A stretch of DNA of 30,310 nt from Candidatus Saccharimonadota bacterium. GTDB lineage: Bacteria > Patescibacteriota > Saccharimonadia > Saccharimonadales > UBA10212. Positions within the stretch are counted from its first letter, which is position 1, and each line of letters opens with the position of its first letter. Shown piece by piece: positions 21,936-29,323 of this stretch. A program made the translations under genes and the position numbers. The stretch is from assembly GCA_028288985.1 (NCBI GenBank), contig JAQGHE010000022.1, positions 1 to 30,310 on the forward strand, written 5' to 3'. The notes beneath the pieces were generated by a model, which worked only from the letters and a program-made list of their open reading frames with translations, was not told the origin of the DNA and made no database searches.

Positions 21936-22539
21936 CATGCAAGTGCGATGGCGGGATAGGTAAATCAATACCCTCTATTTCAGCCCCTAAAATCCTCAGG
22001 GTATCACTTGCGCCGCGCCGGGTAACCTGGCCAATCATATTAGACCTAAACATGATTTCTACCCTTTTGATAGCCGGCATATCATCCAGCTCTCTCGTAG
22101 CCTCCAAAAGGGCCTGGCGCTGGGCGGACAGCTCTGGTGATCGATATGCGTCAGCGATAACCGCTGCGTTAGGCAGAATCTCTAAAATAATTTCTCTGGC
22201 CCGGTCATCTTCGATTACCCTCTCCAGTGCTCGCCCAATCCGCGCCCTGTTCCTGCCGTCTAGCCGGGCTGCCGAGAATTCATTCAGTTCCCGCAGCTTT
22301 GCCCCTATCTCTCGCCCGGACTTTAAGTGTCCGCTTAGCCGTAGGGCATATTCCGCGACGGCCTCAAACTTATCAATATATGCCGGCAGCGATTCTATAT
22401 CATCCAGGTCGGCTTTTTTAGGACGCTCGGGATTAGCCCCTCCGACTTTTCGCAGGGACCACTGTTTAAAGGTGAGGTCTTCCGATGTTAATCCGGGATC
22501 CTTCTCTGCGGACTCATGGACAGGAGCGGGCTCTACCAT
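21925..22539 (-). CDS. 204-residue helical protein (unknown), upstream of the cobO-like gene
   Basis: Highly charged, almost wholly helical, with Arg/Glu/Ala-rich segments (YALRLSGHLKSGREIGAKLRELNEF, NRARIGRALERVIEDDRAREIILEILP). No signal, membrane segment or recognised family. A long plus-strand frame covers the same bases but is Ser/Arg-rich and has no start signals, so the minus strand is coding. ATG at 22539 is preferred over TTG at 22545 because TAGATT ends exactly 6 nt before it. Forms an operon with the cobO-like gene. Confidence 0.75.
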   Translation of the reverse strand: MVEPAPVHESAEKDPGLTSEDLTFKQWSLRKVGGANPERPKKADLDDIESLPAYIDKFEAVAEYALRLSGHLKSGREIGAKLRELNEFSAARLDGRNRARIGRALERVIEDDRAREIILEILPNAAVIADAYRSPELSAQRQALLEATRELDDMPAIKRVEIMFRSNMIGQVTRRGASDTLRILGAEIEGIDLPIPPSHLHGVE

Positions 22540-22545
22540 AATCAA

Positions 22546-22551
22546 AATCTA
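22546..22551 (-). promoter_or_regulatory. Leaderless -10 of the 204-residue gene
   Basis: Minus-strand TAGATT, then TTGATT, then ATG (22539). Four of six consensus bases. Confidence 0.4.
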
Positions 22552-22588
22552 GCCGATTTTAAGATAAAAGTCAGTGATAAATATCTTG

Positions 22589-22846
22589 TTATTTTAAGAG
22601 ATTGTTTTCTTGCAAGGCTTTATCGATTCCCTGCTTATCAAACCCGATAATGACGGACTCGCCTATTTCAAGCACCGGTATGCCGGCCTGCCCCGTCTTA
22701 GCAACCAATTCCTGAGCGGCATTATGATCATGATCTACGTCAATCTCTTTAAACTTAACGCCTAAACCGTTCAGATAATTTTTAGCCATGTGGCAAAAGG
22801 CGCACCATGATGCGCTGTACACGGTTACTTTTGCCGTTTCATCCAT
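22589..22846 (-). CDS. Glutaredoxin-like thiol oxidoreductase
   Basis: 85 residues. Thioredoxin fold with redox motif WCAFC (C15/C18), cis-Pro P56 in GIPVLEIG and a C-terminal GFDKQGI. Size and motif fit glutaredoxin/NrdH-type proteins that reduce disulfides, for example in ribonucleotide reductase. No SD; TAAAAT ends 6 nt before the ATG, so leaderless. Divergent from the aquaporin gene. Confidence 0.92.
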   Translation of the reverse strand: MDETAKVTVYSASWCAFCHMAKNYLNGLGVKFKEIDVDHDHNAAQELVAKTGQAGIPVLEIGESVIIGFDKQGIDKALQENNLLK

Positions 22847-22852
22847 ACATAC

Positions 22853-22858
22853 ATTTTA
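22853..22858 (-). promoter_or_regulatory. Leaderless -10 of the glutaredoxin gene
   Basis: Minus-strand TAAAAT, six bases, then ATG (22846). Confidence 0.45.
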
Positions 22859-22881
22859 ACAGATTAGTCCAGTCCTGAGTT

Positions 22882-22909
22882 TTGCATTTTAGCAGTACCG
22901 TATTATAGT
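22882..22909 (+). promoter_or_regulatory. Aquaporin promoter
   Basis: TTGCAT (22882-22887), 16-bp spacer, TATAGT (22904-22909), followed by an SD AAGGAGG (22922-22928) before the ATG at 22939. Confidence 0.55.
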
Positions 22910-22938
22910 GTGCTTATAAATAAGGAGGAGAAATAAAA

Positions 22939-23583
22939 ATGTTAACAAGAGACAGAGTGAGCCCTTTGGCTGCCGAATTTTTCGGGACGGCTATTTGGGC
23001 ATACGTGGCTTTGGTCCTTAGCGAGACTACGGCTGTGTCTTACTTTATCGCTACCAGCGTAGCTGTAGCTTTAGGTGTGGCATATATGCTGTTTTCTTCG
23101 GTTTCAGGTGGTCATTTCAACCCGGCCATAACATTCGGTATGTGGACGGCTCGCCGCATCACATCTTTGCGAGGCGCAGGCTACATCGTTGCCCAGCTGC
23201 TTGGCGGCCTGGCTGCGTGGAAGTTGTACGAGTACTTCACTAACCACTCGCTGGCAGCCAAGAACGTGCATTACAGTACGGCTACCTTGCTGGCTGAATT
23301 AGTCGGTACCGCAATCCTTGCAATGGGTCTTTGTGCCGCTGTGGCTCGCGCTTACACGGCTTTAGAGTCGGCTTTAACAATCGGTGCTTCCCTGTTTGTG
23401 GGTGTGCTGGTTGCCGCTACCGCTTCTACCGGTATTTTGAACCCGGCCGTAGCTTTGGGTCTGCGCAGCTTTAACGCCGCTTACATTTTAGGACCGCTAC
23501 TAGGCGGCTTGATCGGTGTTACTCTGTACAACTGGCTGTTCGTTGGCACCGTGCCACGTGTAGTCCGCAGAGTTAAGAAATAA
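22939..23583 (+). CDS. Aquaporin (MIP family), atypical selectivity filter
   Basis: 214 residues with six membrane segments and two half-helices. Both signature loops are present: GGHFNPAI (NPA 61-63) and GILNPAVAL (NPA 168-170). The residue after the second NPA is Val171 where nearly all aquaporins and glycerol channels have the filter Arg, and no filter His is seen in TM5 (TIGASLFVGVLVA). This suggests a wider or less polar pore, so the solute should not be assumed to be water. It has its own promoter, strong SD and terminator. Confidence 0.93.
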   Translation: MLTRDRVSPLAAEFFGTAIWAYVALVLSETTAVSYFIATSVAVALGVAYMLFSSVSGGHFNPAITFGMWTARRITSLRGAGYIVAQLLGGLAAWKLYEYFTNHSLAAKNVHYSTATLLAELVGTAILAMGLCAAVARAYTALESALTIGASLFVGVLVAATASTGILNPAVALGLRSFNAAYILGPLLGGLIGVTLYNWLFVGTVPRVVRRVKK

Positions 23584-23607
23584 ACAGATAGTTTTAGATA
23601 AAGAAAG

Positions 23608-23635
23608 CTCCCCGCATGAGTCGGGGAGTTTTTTT
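23608..23635 (+). terminator. Aquaporin terminator
   Basis: Stem CTCCCCG/CGGGGAG (23608-23614 with 23622-23628), 7-nt loop, seven T. The T-run reaches the stop codon of the convergent helicase gene. Confidence 0.92.
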
Positions 23636-26600
23636 ATTTAAGCAGATCCGCTTCAAAAGCCCGGATGCCCGAAAGAGTCGGCTCATAGGCGGAGATATCC
23701 GGAAAGTCCAAAGTCTGGATTCTTTGCCACACGGCTTCTACAAGTTTGCCCAGGTGTGCGATGTCCTCCGGGGTGGGTTTATAGGCTAACGACAGTTCTG
23801 CGGGCCTGTCTGCCTCTACGTAGATCATTTGCCCCTCTACGTCGCTATAGGCGCTAAAGCTAGGGTGTTCGTGTGCCAGCAGCGCATAAAAAATAAGCTG
23901 CGTCTTGTGGCGGTAGGCTTTTAGTTCTTTGTTTTTGTCCTTACTATAAAAACTGCTTAGTGGGGCGCCGGTTTTATAGTCGATTATCTTCAGGCTGGTT
24001 CCTTCCACGTCAACTCTGTCGAGGTCACCCTTTATAAGGACATTTTCCAGCTTAATGTCTTTTAATTTCTGTTCGGGCAGGCTTCCTTTGGGTAATTTAT
24101 ATCCCAGATCTTGGAATAGTCTTTCAAGCGTCTGGCGGCCCTTGGCGTCAAAGCGCTTAGTATCAGCGAGGCTAAGCTGCTCCCCGCCCAAAGCTTTGCT
24201 AAAGGCGGCTTTGGCGGCTTCAAGATCAAAGCTATCCTTATTCGTTAATCTCTGGGCGGCCTCCAGGGCGCTATGCATGGCGGTGCCGTAGCTCATGCTG
24301 GCGGTTTTTGCCTCTGGCAATCGCAGTAAATTCCTCTCTTTGAAGTACTCGGGGCCGCCCCTTGTGACATCTAAGAAGTTCAGCAGATTGGTAACGCTCA
24401 GGCTATAGGTTTCGAGCCTGGCCTTTAGCATCTCGCGTTCAACTCCGCCTGATAGCGAAGGCCAGCGCAGATTTTCCTCCAGCACCGTTATAAGTTTCTG
24501 CTTGTCATCCTCGTCAACCTGCTTAATATCAAAGGCACTCTGTATGATCGGACTCATCGCGACGTCATTGCCGGCATGGTCTCTATAGTAGCCGCTAATC
24601 GTCAGCGATGATTCGACCCGGGTAGCTGCCACATACATCAGCCGGACATAATCGTCAGCATCATCACCGACAGGTTGCAGCGGTAAGTTGGCCGGCGGTT
24701 TGCGGCCGCCGTTTCTGGGCCGCCAGTTATCTTCAATGGCATCAATGATATAGACGGAGTCAAATTCCAGCCCCTTGGCTTTATGTACGCTAAGCAGCTG
24801 CACGGCGTGGGTGCCGGTTATAAACGGCGACTCATCGGCAACGACTCTGCCGTTGGTCTTGTTGATCTCGATAAATCTGGCAAAGTCTTCCAAAGTGGGC
24901 TCGCTGCCGGCAGCAAACTCATGTACCAGCGCCCGCAGCAGCTGGATAGCGCTTAGGCTATGGAAATATTTGTTGGTATCGGCCGCGCTTCTGTCCACAA
25001 AATATTCTCGAAGCGGCGAAGTGTAATCACCGGTATCTTGAAGGCCGACAATCTGTTCGATAGTTATTGCCAGCGGCTGGCTAGCCGCCGTACTTGATAA
25101 ATGGATAAACCAATTGCCCATTGATTTAAGCTGGGCAGAAGGGCTGGCCAGCAAAGAGTCCAGCCAGCCGCCGGCTTCCTTCTTGCCAAGCGCCAGCCGC
25201 CAAAGCTCTCTTGGCTCTGCGCCCCATGCCGGATGGCGGATAATCTGGTGGGTAAGCGCATCGGCCGCCATCTTATCCCCTGCTTGTATGGCGCCAAGCA
25301 GGCTGATAATCAGATATACCTGGTTTATTATTTCGTGGTCCAGCACATTGCTTTGCTGTTCGTAGCGCACCGGGACATCCAGGGTCTGCAGGATGCCGGT
25401 CATTCTTATCAAGCTATCGTGGCCGCGGGCCAGCACGGCAATTGTCCGGTCCGGATTGTAGTTTTCCTTGATATGCCGGCCGATAGAGCTTAGCTGGAGT
25501 TCCCGGGAGGAATAAGAGAGGGCTTGCACCTCTCCCTTTTCTTCGGGAGGGCTAACGGCTACCAGATTCTTATCCAAGGTTTTATCGCTGGTAACCAGCC
25601 GGGTTTCGGCTTGCCCGATTATTTTCTTGGCGCTATCAAGCACGGTTTGCGTAGAGCGGTAGTTGTCGGTTAAAACAATGGTCTTAGTGCCGGTGTAAGC
25701 GCGGGCAAAACCCATCATGTTATTAAGGTCCGCGCCGCTAAACTTAAAAATCGATTGGTCATCATCGCCCACAACCATCAGGTTGGGTTTGCCTTCTGCG
25801 CTGTGGTGGCTGGCAACCAGGTGCGCCAGGCGCAGCTGTGCAGCATTGGTATCTTGAAACTCGTCTATCAGCACGTAAGTGAACCGCTCTTGAATGTCGG
25901 CAAGCATATCCGGATTTTGCTCTAGTTGTGCCACCACTTCGACCAGCATGTCGGCGTAATCATAAAAACCCCGCAGGTGGATGGCCTGTCGGTATTTTTC
26001 GTAGACGCTTGAGAGTTCCAGCCACCAATCATTCTTTTTACGCTCCGCGAACATGCCGGATTGCCCGTTGACGGTCTGTACCCACCTTTTCTTCCAGGCG
26101 CCAGTATTCAGGCACTTACCGCTGCCCTCATCCCCCGCTATCGCCCGGTCTAAACTGTCAATCATAACTGTTGATAATGACGTCAGCGGATAGACCCACT
26201 GGTCAATCTCCTGCTTCGGTAGAGCTTCGATGCTGTTTCTCAGCGAGCCAAGGTTCTTGTAGGACAGACGCGGAGTTAATATTTCCGTAAGCCTGGCCTC
26301 GATCTCGTTAAGGTATGCAAGGTTGACTTCAACCAGACCGCGCAGCTTATCGGGTGTCAGTCCGGCATCCTTGGCCAGATTTATAGACCTTTGAATGTCA
26401 GATAGCAGGGTGTACTGCCCGGCGAACTTCAATGCCAGAGGGTTATCTAGGGGTAATTCCTTAACTATAGACTCGATAATATCCAGCTGTACGGACTCCG
26501 GCGCGATCGACAGGCTGGCTGCGTTCCAAAAGTAATCCGGGTAAGAGTTCATGATTTCGGCGGCAAAGCTGTGGAAAGTCTTGGCGGCCACCTTAGCGCC

Positions 26601-26849
26601 CTCATGACCGGCCATGGCGATGATGCGCTCTTTCATGTTTATGGCGGCCTTATTGGTAAAAGTCAGGCACAGGATGTTAGCGGGCTTGGCGTCGGTAGAT
26701 TTTATAATGTTGGCTACTCTCGTGGAGAGAAGCTGGGTTTTACCGGTGCCGGGTCCGGCAATAACTAAAACCGGGCCTTCAATTAGATCAACCGCTTCTC
26801 TTTGTCTAGGATTGAGTAGCTTATACGCCTCTTCAAACTTGTTGTTCAC
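23634..26849 (-). CDS. UvrD/Rep-family helicase fused to RecB-like nuclease
   Basis: 1071 residues. SF1A helicase motifs in order: Q-motif LNPRQREAV, Walker A AGPGTGKT (31-38), TFTNKAA, IDEFQDTN, GDDDQSIFKFSGA, DNYRST, SVHKAKGLEFD and LMYVAATR. The C-terminal 250 residues form a PD-(D/E)xK nuclease: GDLDRVD followed by IDYKTG. No Fe-S cysteine cluster is visible. It resembles AddA/AdnA-type helicase-nucleases for double-strand break processing, as a single chain; no AddB/AdnB partner is nearby. GTG start: GATAAT ends 7 nt before it and there is no SD. Confidence 0.93.
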   Translation of the reverse strand: MNNKFEEAYKLLNPRQREAVDLIEGPVLVIAGPGTGKTQLLSTRVANIIKSTDAKPANILCLTFTNKAAINMKERIIAMAGHEGAKVAAKTFHSFAAEIMNSYPDYFWNAASLSIAPESVQLDIIESIVKELPLDNPLALKFAGQYTLLSDIQRSINLAKDAGLTPDKLRGLVEVNLAYLNEIEARLTEILTPRLSYKNLGSLRNSIEALPKQEIDQWVYPLTSLSTVMIDSLDRAIAGDEGSGKCLNTGAWKKRWVQTVNGQSGMFAERKKNDWWLELSSVYEKYRQAIHLRGFYDYADMLVEVVAQLEQNPDMLADIQERFTYVLIDEFQDTNAAQLRLAHLVASHHSAEGKPNLMVVGDDDQSIFKFSGADLNNMMGFARAYTGTKTIVLTDNYRSTQTVLDSAKKIIGQAETRLVTSDKTLDKNLVAVSPPEEKGEVQALSYSSRELQLSSIGRHIKENYNPDRTIAVLARGHDSLIRMTGILQTLDVPVRYEQQSNVLDHEIINQVYLIISLLGAIQAGDKMAADALTHQIIRHPAWGAEPRELWRLALGKKEAGGWLDSLLASPSAQLKSMGNWFIHLSSTAASQPLAITIEQIVGLQDTGDYTSPLREYFVDRSAADTNKYFHSLSAIQLLRALVHEFAAGSEPTLEDFARFIEINKTNGRVVADESPFITGTHAVQLLSVHKAKGLEFDSVYIIDAIEDNWRPRNGGRKPPANLPLQPVGDDADDYVRLMYVAATRVESSLTISGYYRDHAGNDVAMSPIIQSAFDIKQVDEDDKQKLITVLEENLRWPSLSGGVEREMLKARLETYSLSVTNLLNFLDVTRGGPEYFKERNLLRLPEAKTASMSYGTAMHSALEAAQRLTNKDSFDLEAAKAAFSKALGGEQLSLADTKRFDAKGRQTLERLFQDLGYKLPKGSLPEQKLKDIKLENVLIKGDLDRVDVEGTSLKIIDYKTGAPLSSFYSKDKNKELKAYRHKTQLIFYALLAHEHPSFSAYSDVEGQMIYVEADRPAELSLAYKPTPEDIAHLGKLVEAVWQRIQTLDFPDISAYEPTLSGIRAFEADLLK

Positions 26850-26856
26850 GGTTATT

Positions 26857-26862
26857 ATTATC
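26857..26862 (-). promoter_or_regulatory. Leaderless -10 of the helicase-nuclease gene
   Basis: Minus-strand GATAAT, 7 nt, then GTG (26849). Confidence 0.45.
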
Positions 26863-26895
26863 GCACGCAGCAGTATTAAAAAGGCGACCTAAAAC

Positions 26896-26919
26896 AAAAA
26901 AAGGCCTTTTGAGGGGCCT
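26896..26919 (-). terminator. Terminator between pterin dehydratase and helicase genes
   Basis: Stem AGGCC/GGCCT (26902-26906 with 26915-26919) with a T-run on the minus strand. The stem is short but GC-rich. Confidence 0.6.
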
Positions 26920-27030
26920 CTTTATTGCGCGACTTTCGCCATTGCTGGCTAGGTCGTATGTCATCTTGCGACGACAGTTCCTAAAGCTTATACCCAACTT
27001 GTCCCCGCGTCAACAAAGGCAAACGATTTT

Positions 27031-27062
27031 TGTGCATAAGCTGTGCGTAACCATGTGCACAA
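27031..27062 (-). other. Cluster of three DnaA-box-like 9-mers
   Basis: On the minus strand: TTATGCACA (27031-27039, exact TTATNCACA), TTACGCACA (27042-27050, one mismatch) and TTGTGCACA (27054-27062, one mismatch). All point the same way, with starts 11 and 12 bp apart, close to one helical turn. They lie in the 237-bp gap between the helicase and pterin dehydratase genes. No clear AT-rich unwinding element beside them. Confidence 0.45.
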
Positions 27063-27086
27063 GACGCTTATTCTAAGAGGATTTGC

Positions 27087-27380
27087 TTATCTTTGGAGTT
27101 CGGCGGCGACTTCGTCGGCTTTTTGAGCGAATATGAAGTCGGTTTTTGTCAGGCCGCGGGCATCGTGACTCATCAAGTTGACGGTAACCCTGTTATACGA
27201 ATTGGCCCAGTCAGGGTGATGGTTTAGCTTTTCAGCAACCGGTACCAGGCGGTTCATAAACTCAATGGCGGTGGTAAAGCCCTTAAAACCAAAGTCTTTT
27301 TTGAGCTTGCCGTCATCGATGGTCCATCCCTTAAGTTGGGTAAGACGCTCCTGCGCCTCATCGGCGGTTAACTTCTGCAT
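27087..27380 (-). CDS. Pterin-4a-carbinolamine dehydratase
   Basis: 97 residues. Family core EKLNHHPDW (H54, H55), then VTVNLMSHDARGLTKTD (H72, D73, D81): the histidines that dehydrate the 4a-hydroxy pterin are present. No aromatic amino acid hydroxylase is visible, so the pterin context is unknown. The open frame runs 47 codons further up, but ATG at 27380 is chosen because the family starts with this LTxxEAxxRLxxLxGW segment and TATACT ends 7 nt before it. That -10 is part of a 7-bp palindrome (TTGCTAT/ATAGCAA). Confidence 0.92.
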   Translation of the reverse strand: MQKLTADEAQERLTQLKGWTIDDGKLKKDFGFKGFTTAIEFMNRLVPVAEKLNHHPDWANSYNRVTVNLMSHDARGLTKTDFIFAQKADEVAAELQR

Positions 27381-27387
27381 TGCTATT

Positions 27388-27393
27388 AGTATA
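27388..27393 (-). promoter_or_regulatory. Leaderless -10 of the pterin dehydratase gene
   Basis: Minus-strand TATACT, then AATAGCA, then ATG (27380). The box lies in the palindrome TTGCTAT-N4-ATAGCAA. Confidence 0.5.
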
Positions 27394-27486
27394 GCAAAAA
27401 TAATCGGATTATTGTATCGCATAAGTAGAATTACCGGGCGCGGAAGTTGCGTAACAGATAGAAATGCAGGTAGACTGAAAGCGCAG

Positions 27487-28476
27487 ATGAAGCTGACTGA
27501 CTTTGATTTTACGCTGCCCAAGGAGCTAATAGCCCAAGCTCCGGCCCAGCCGCGCGACCACGCCCGGTTGCTTATCTATGATCGTAAAACTACCAAAATA
27601 ATTGACGATTACTTCTACAACCTTGATAAACACTTACTGCCGGGAACCACTTTGACCTTGAATGACTCTAAGGTAGAAAAAAGCCGCCTGCGTTTTGGCA
27701 GCACGGAAATCTTCGTGCTTCAAACGGTTGATCCATACACCGTCAAAGCTCTGGTGCGCCCCGGCAAAAGATTCCGGACAGGTATGCATGCAGGTATTCA
27801 GATTGGGCTGCATAAGCTTAAGGTAGAAACATTATCGGTGGATCCTGAGGGCATCCGTGTTTTGAAGCTGAGCCGGCCAGTAGATGACCCGCTGCTTGAT
27901 AAGTATCGGCTAACCCCGTTACCGCCTTATATCGCGCAGGATGAGAATTTGAGCGAAGAATATCAGACGGTCTACGCGGAGCCGCTAGGCAGCAAAGCGG
28001 CCCCGACAGCCGGGCTGCACTTTACGCCCGAGCAGCTGAGAAATCTGGGCAAAAACCATCCGATCGCCAAGTTGACGCTGCACGTCGGGCTTGGCACCTT
28101 CGCGCCCGTTAAAACAGATGACATTGGCAGTCACAAGATGCATAGCGAGGATTATTTTTTGTCTAAAGAGGCAGCGGAGGTGCTGAATGGCGCCAAATCC
28201 ATTACCGCCGTCGGCACGACTTCCCTTCGTGTTCTAGAAAGTGTCGGTCCGAATTTTAAAGAAGCTTCCGGCTCAACCGACATTTTTATTACCCCAGGCT
28301 ACAAGTTCAAAGCCGTGGATAGCCTGATAACTAACTTCCATCTCCCCAAAAGCACTTTACTGATGCTGGTAGCTGCCTTGATGGGTTCGGTTGACGAGAT
28401 GCAGCGAGTTTACGCCCACGCCATCGCTGAGCAGTACCGCTTCTACTCCTTCGGCGATGCCATGCTAATCCTCTAA
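27487..28476 (+). CDS. queA: tRNA preQ1(34) S-adenosylmethionine ribosyltransferase-isomerase
   Basis: 329 residues, slightly short for QueA (about 340-350). Family signatures: FDFTLPKELIAQAPAQPRDHARLL at the start, TLNDSKV, PLPPYI, YQTVYAEPLGSKAAPTAGLHFT, LHVGLGTFAPV, and TNFHLPKSTLLMLVAAL near the end. It makes epoxyqueuosine in the tRNA wobble position from preQ1 and SAM. The frame is open further upstream but overlaps the pterin dehydratase gene there, so ATG at 27487 is used. No Tgt or QueG gene lies in this window. Confidence 0.96.
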   Translation: MKLTDFDFTLPKELIAQAPAQPRDHARLLIYDRKTTKIIDDYFYNLDKHLLPGTTLTLNDSKVEKSRLRFGSTEIFVLQTVDPYTVKALVRPGKRFRTGMHAGIQIGLHKLKVETLSVDPEGIRVLKLSRPVDDPLLDKYRLTPLPPYIAQDENLSEEYQTVYAEPLGSKAAPTAGLHFTPEQLRNLGKNHPIAKLTLHVGLGTFAPVKTDDIGSHKMHSEDYFLSKEAAEVLNGAKSITAVGTTSLRVLESVGPNFKEASGSTDIFITPGYKFKAVDSLITNFHLPKSTLLMLVAALMGSVDEMQRVYAHAIAEQYRFYSFGDAMLIL

Positions 28477-28502
28477 TACCTAAGGCTCAAACGACTCCCC
28501 TG

Positions 28503-28531
28503 TTGCTAAAGAGTTATTATTGTTGTAAAAT
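28503..28531 (+). promoter_or_regulatory. Cassette B promoter
   Basis: TTGCTA (28503-28508), 17-bp spacer, TAAAAT (28526-28531). Spacer length, the TATTG before the -10 and the TATG after it match the cassette A promoter. Confidence 0.6.
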
Positions 28532-28557
28532 ATGGCTAATTGTTTCGGGCTGGCCAT

Positions 28558-28593
28558 GGTTAGCCTCGAGGCTAGCCCTTTCTCTTAAGGAGG
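28558..28593 (+). promoter_or_regulatory. Cassette B leader: hairpin plus strong ribosome site
   Basis: Hairpin GGTTAGCC-TCGA-GGCTAGCC (28558-28577, one G-U pair), then CCTTTCTCTT and SD AAGGAGGAAA. It aligns base by base with much of the cassette A leader. Confidence 0.65.
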
Positions 28594-28597
28594 AAAT

Positions 28598-28918
28598 TTG
28601 AGATACGTCCTAGTGTCTAGGATGTACGGCTGTTATAAGAGTCATGAAATTCTTGGGCCCAGACCACGGCGTCTTGGAGGCCCCGGTGAAGTGCGGCCGA
28701 CCCAGACGTTCATCCTCAAGCCGTCCATCGAGAAACTCAAGCGACTAGCCCCTGGCATTGCTCAAGGGGTAGCTGAACGGGCGAAGAAGTGGAATGACAC
28801 TCACCCAGATGAGGTGATCGTCGACTACATCGATATCGCGGTCGTGGGCCGCCTCAATTACCAATTGAGCAGCTATATCTTCCCTCCGAACAGTGTCCGG
28901 ATCGACATCCCCCGCTGA
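28598..28918 (+). CDS. Cassette B gene 1: 106-residue soluble protein (unknown)
   Basis: TTG start 4-5 nt after a perfect SD. Basic N-terminal half with a Gly/Pro/Arg loop (GPRPRRLGGPGEVRP), a helix (IEKLKRLAPGIAQGVAERAKKW), then DEVIVDYIDIAVVGRLNYQLSSYIF strands. No family recognised. Nearly all Ile codons are ATC, unlike queA next door. Its stop is followed by GGCGAAAGGAGCACA and the second gene, the same inter-gene arrangement as in cassette A. Confidence 0.75.
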   Translation: MRYVLVSRMYGCYKSHEILGPRPRRLGGPGEVRPTQTFILKPSIEKLKRLAPGIAQGVAERAKKWNDTHPDEVIVDYIDIAVVGRLNYQLSSYIFPPNSVRIDIPR

Positions 28919-28938
28919 GGCGAAAGGAGCACAGAAAA

Positions 28939-29100
28939 TTGCTTATCGCAGCAGTAGTGTTGGCAGTCATCGCCGCCGCTGCAGGGGTGGCCGGGTTCGT
29001 AAAGATGTATCAACACAAGATGCTCGCCGGCTTTTTGCTCTGCGAGTTCTGCATCTTGATCCTGATCGCCGCCGCTACCGTCAAAGGTCAGGCTGACTGA
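28939..29100 (+). CDS. Cassette B gene 2: 53-residue two-pass membrane peptide
   Basis: TTG start 9 nt after AAAGGAG. Two hydrophobic segments (about 2-21 and 29-47) are joined by a short basic loop VKMYQHKM; the second holds CEFC. It ends in KGQAD. Too short for usual gene calling, but the SD, codon pattern and place in the cassette support it. No family recognised; small two-pass peptides include holin-, toxin- and regulator-type proteins, and nothing here selects between them. Confidence 0.65.
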   Translation: MLIAAVVLAVIAAAAGVAGFVKMYQHKMLAGFLLCEFCILILIAAATVKGQAD

Positions 29101-29133
29101 CCCAAAGGGAGCGTGGTAAGGCCTCCTCATATG

Positions 29134-29209
29134 GGCGGGTTGAGCACTCAGCTCCCCGCCATAGCGCCAAGGGCGCGCGTAACCATTCGCAGCGCCTTGG
29201 CGCTTTTTT
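29134..29209 (+). terminator. Cassette B trailer: three hairpins ending in a terminator
   Basis: Hairpin GGCGGG/CCCGCC (29134-29160), then AT and AGCGCCAAGGGCGCGC with a GCGCC/GGCGC hairpin, then AGCGCCTTGGCGCT (29191-29204) with six T. It parallels the cassette A trailer. Confidence 0.85.
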
Positions 29210-29268
29210 ATTAAGCGGACAAGTGCCCAAACTACGCAATAGGCCTAAACCGAAGCAGAACCCGGCTG

Positions 29269-29299
29269 TTGCCCGATCTCGCCGTTTTGGGCGTATAAT
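29269..29299 (+). promoter_or_regulatory. Promoter of the 79-residue gene pair
   Basis: Consensus TATAAT (29294-29299); best -35 is TTGCCC (29269-29274) with a long 19-bp spacer. A standard SD (AAGGAG) follows. Confidence 0.5.
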
Positions 29300-29323
29300 A
29301 CTAGCAAATAAGGAGATTGCTAT

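Noticed and set aside
21914..22552. Long plus-strand open frame (212 codons) opposite the 204-residue gene
   Set aside because: Ser/Arg-rich shadow composition, no start signal; the minus strand has a placed -10 and normal protein composition.
27087..27521. Longer start for the pterin dehydratase gene
   Set aside because: The extension would overlap the queA start, is not family sequence, and the -10 box sits inside it.
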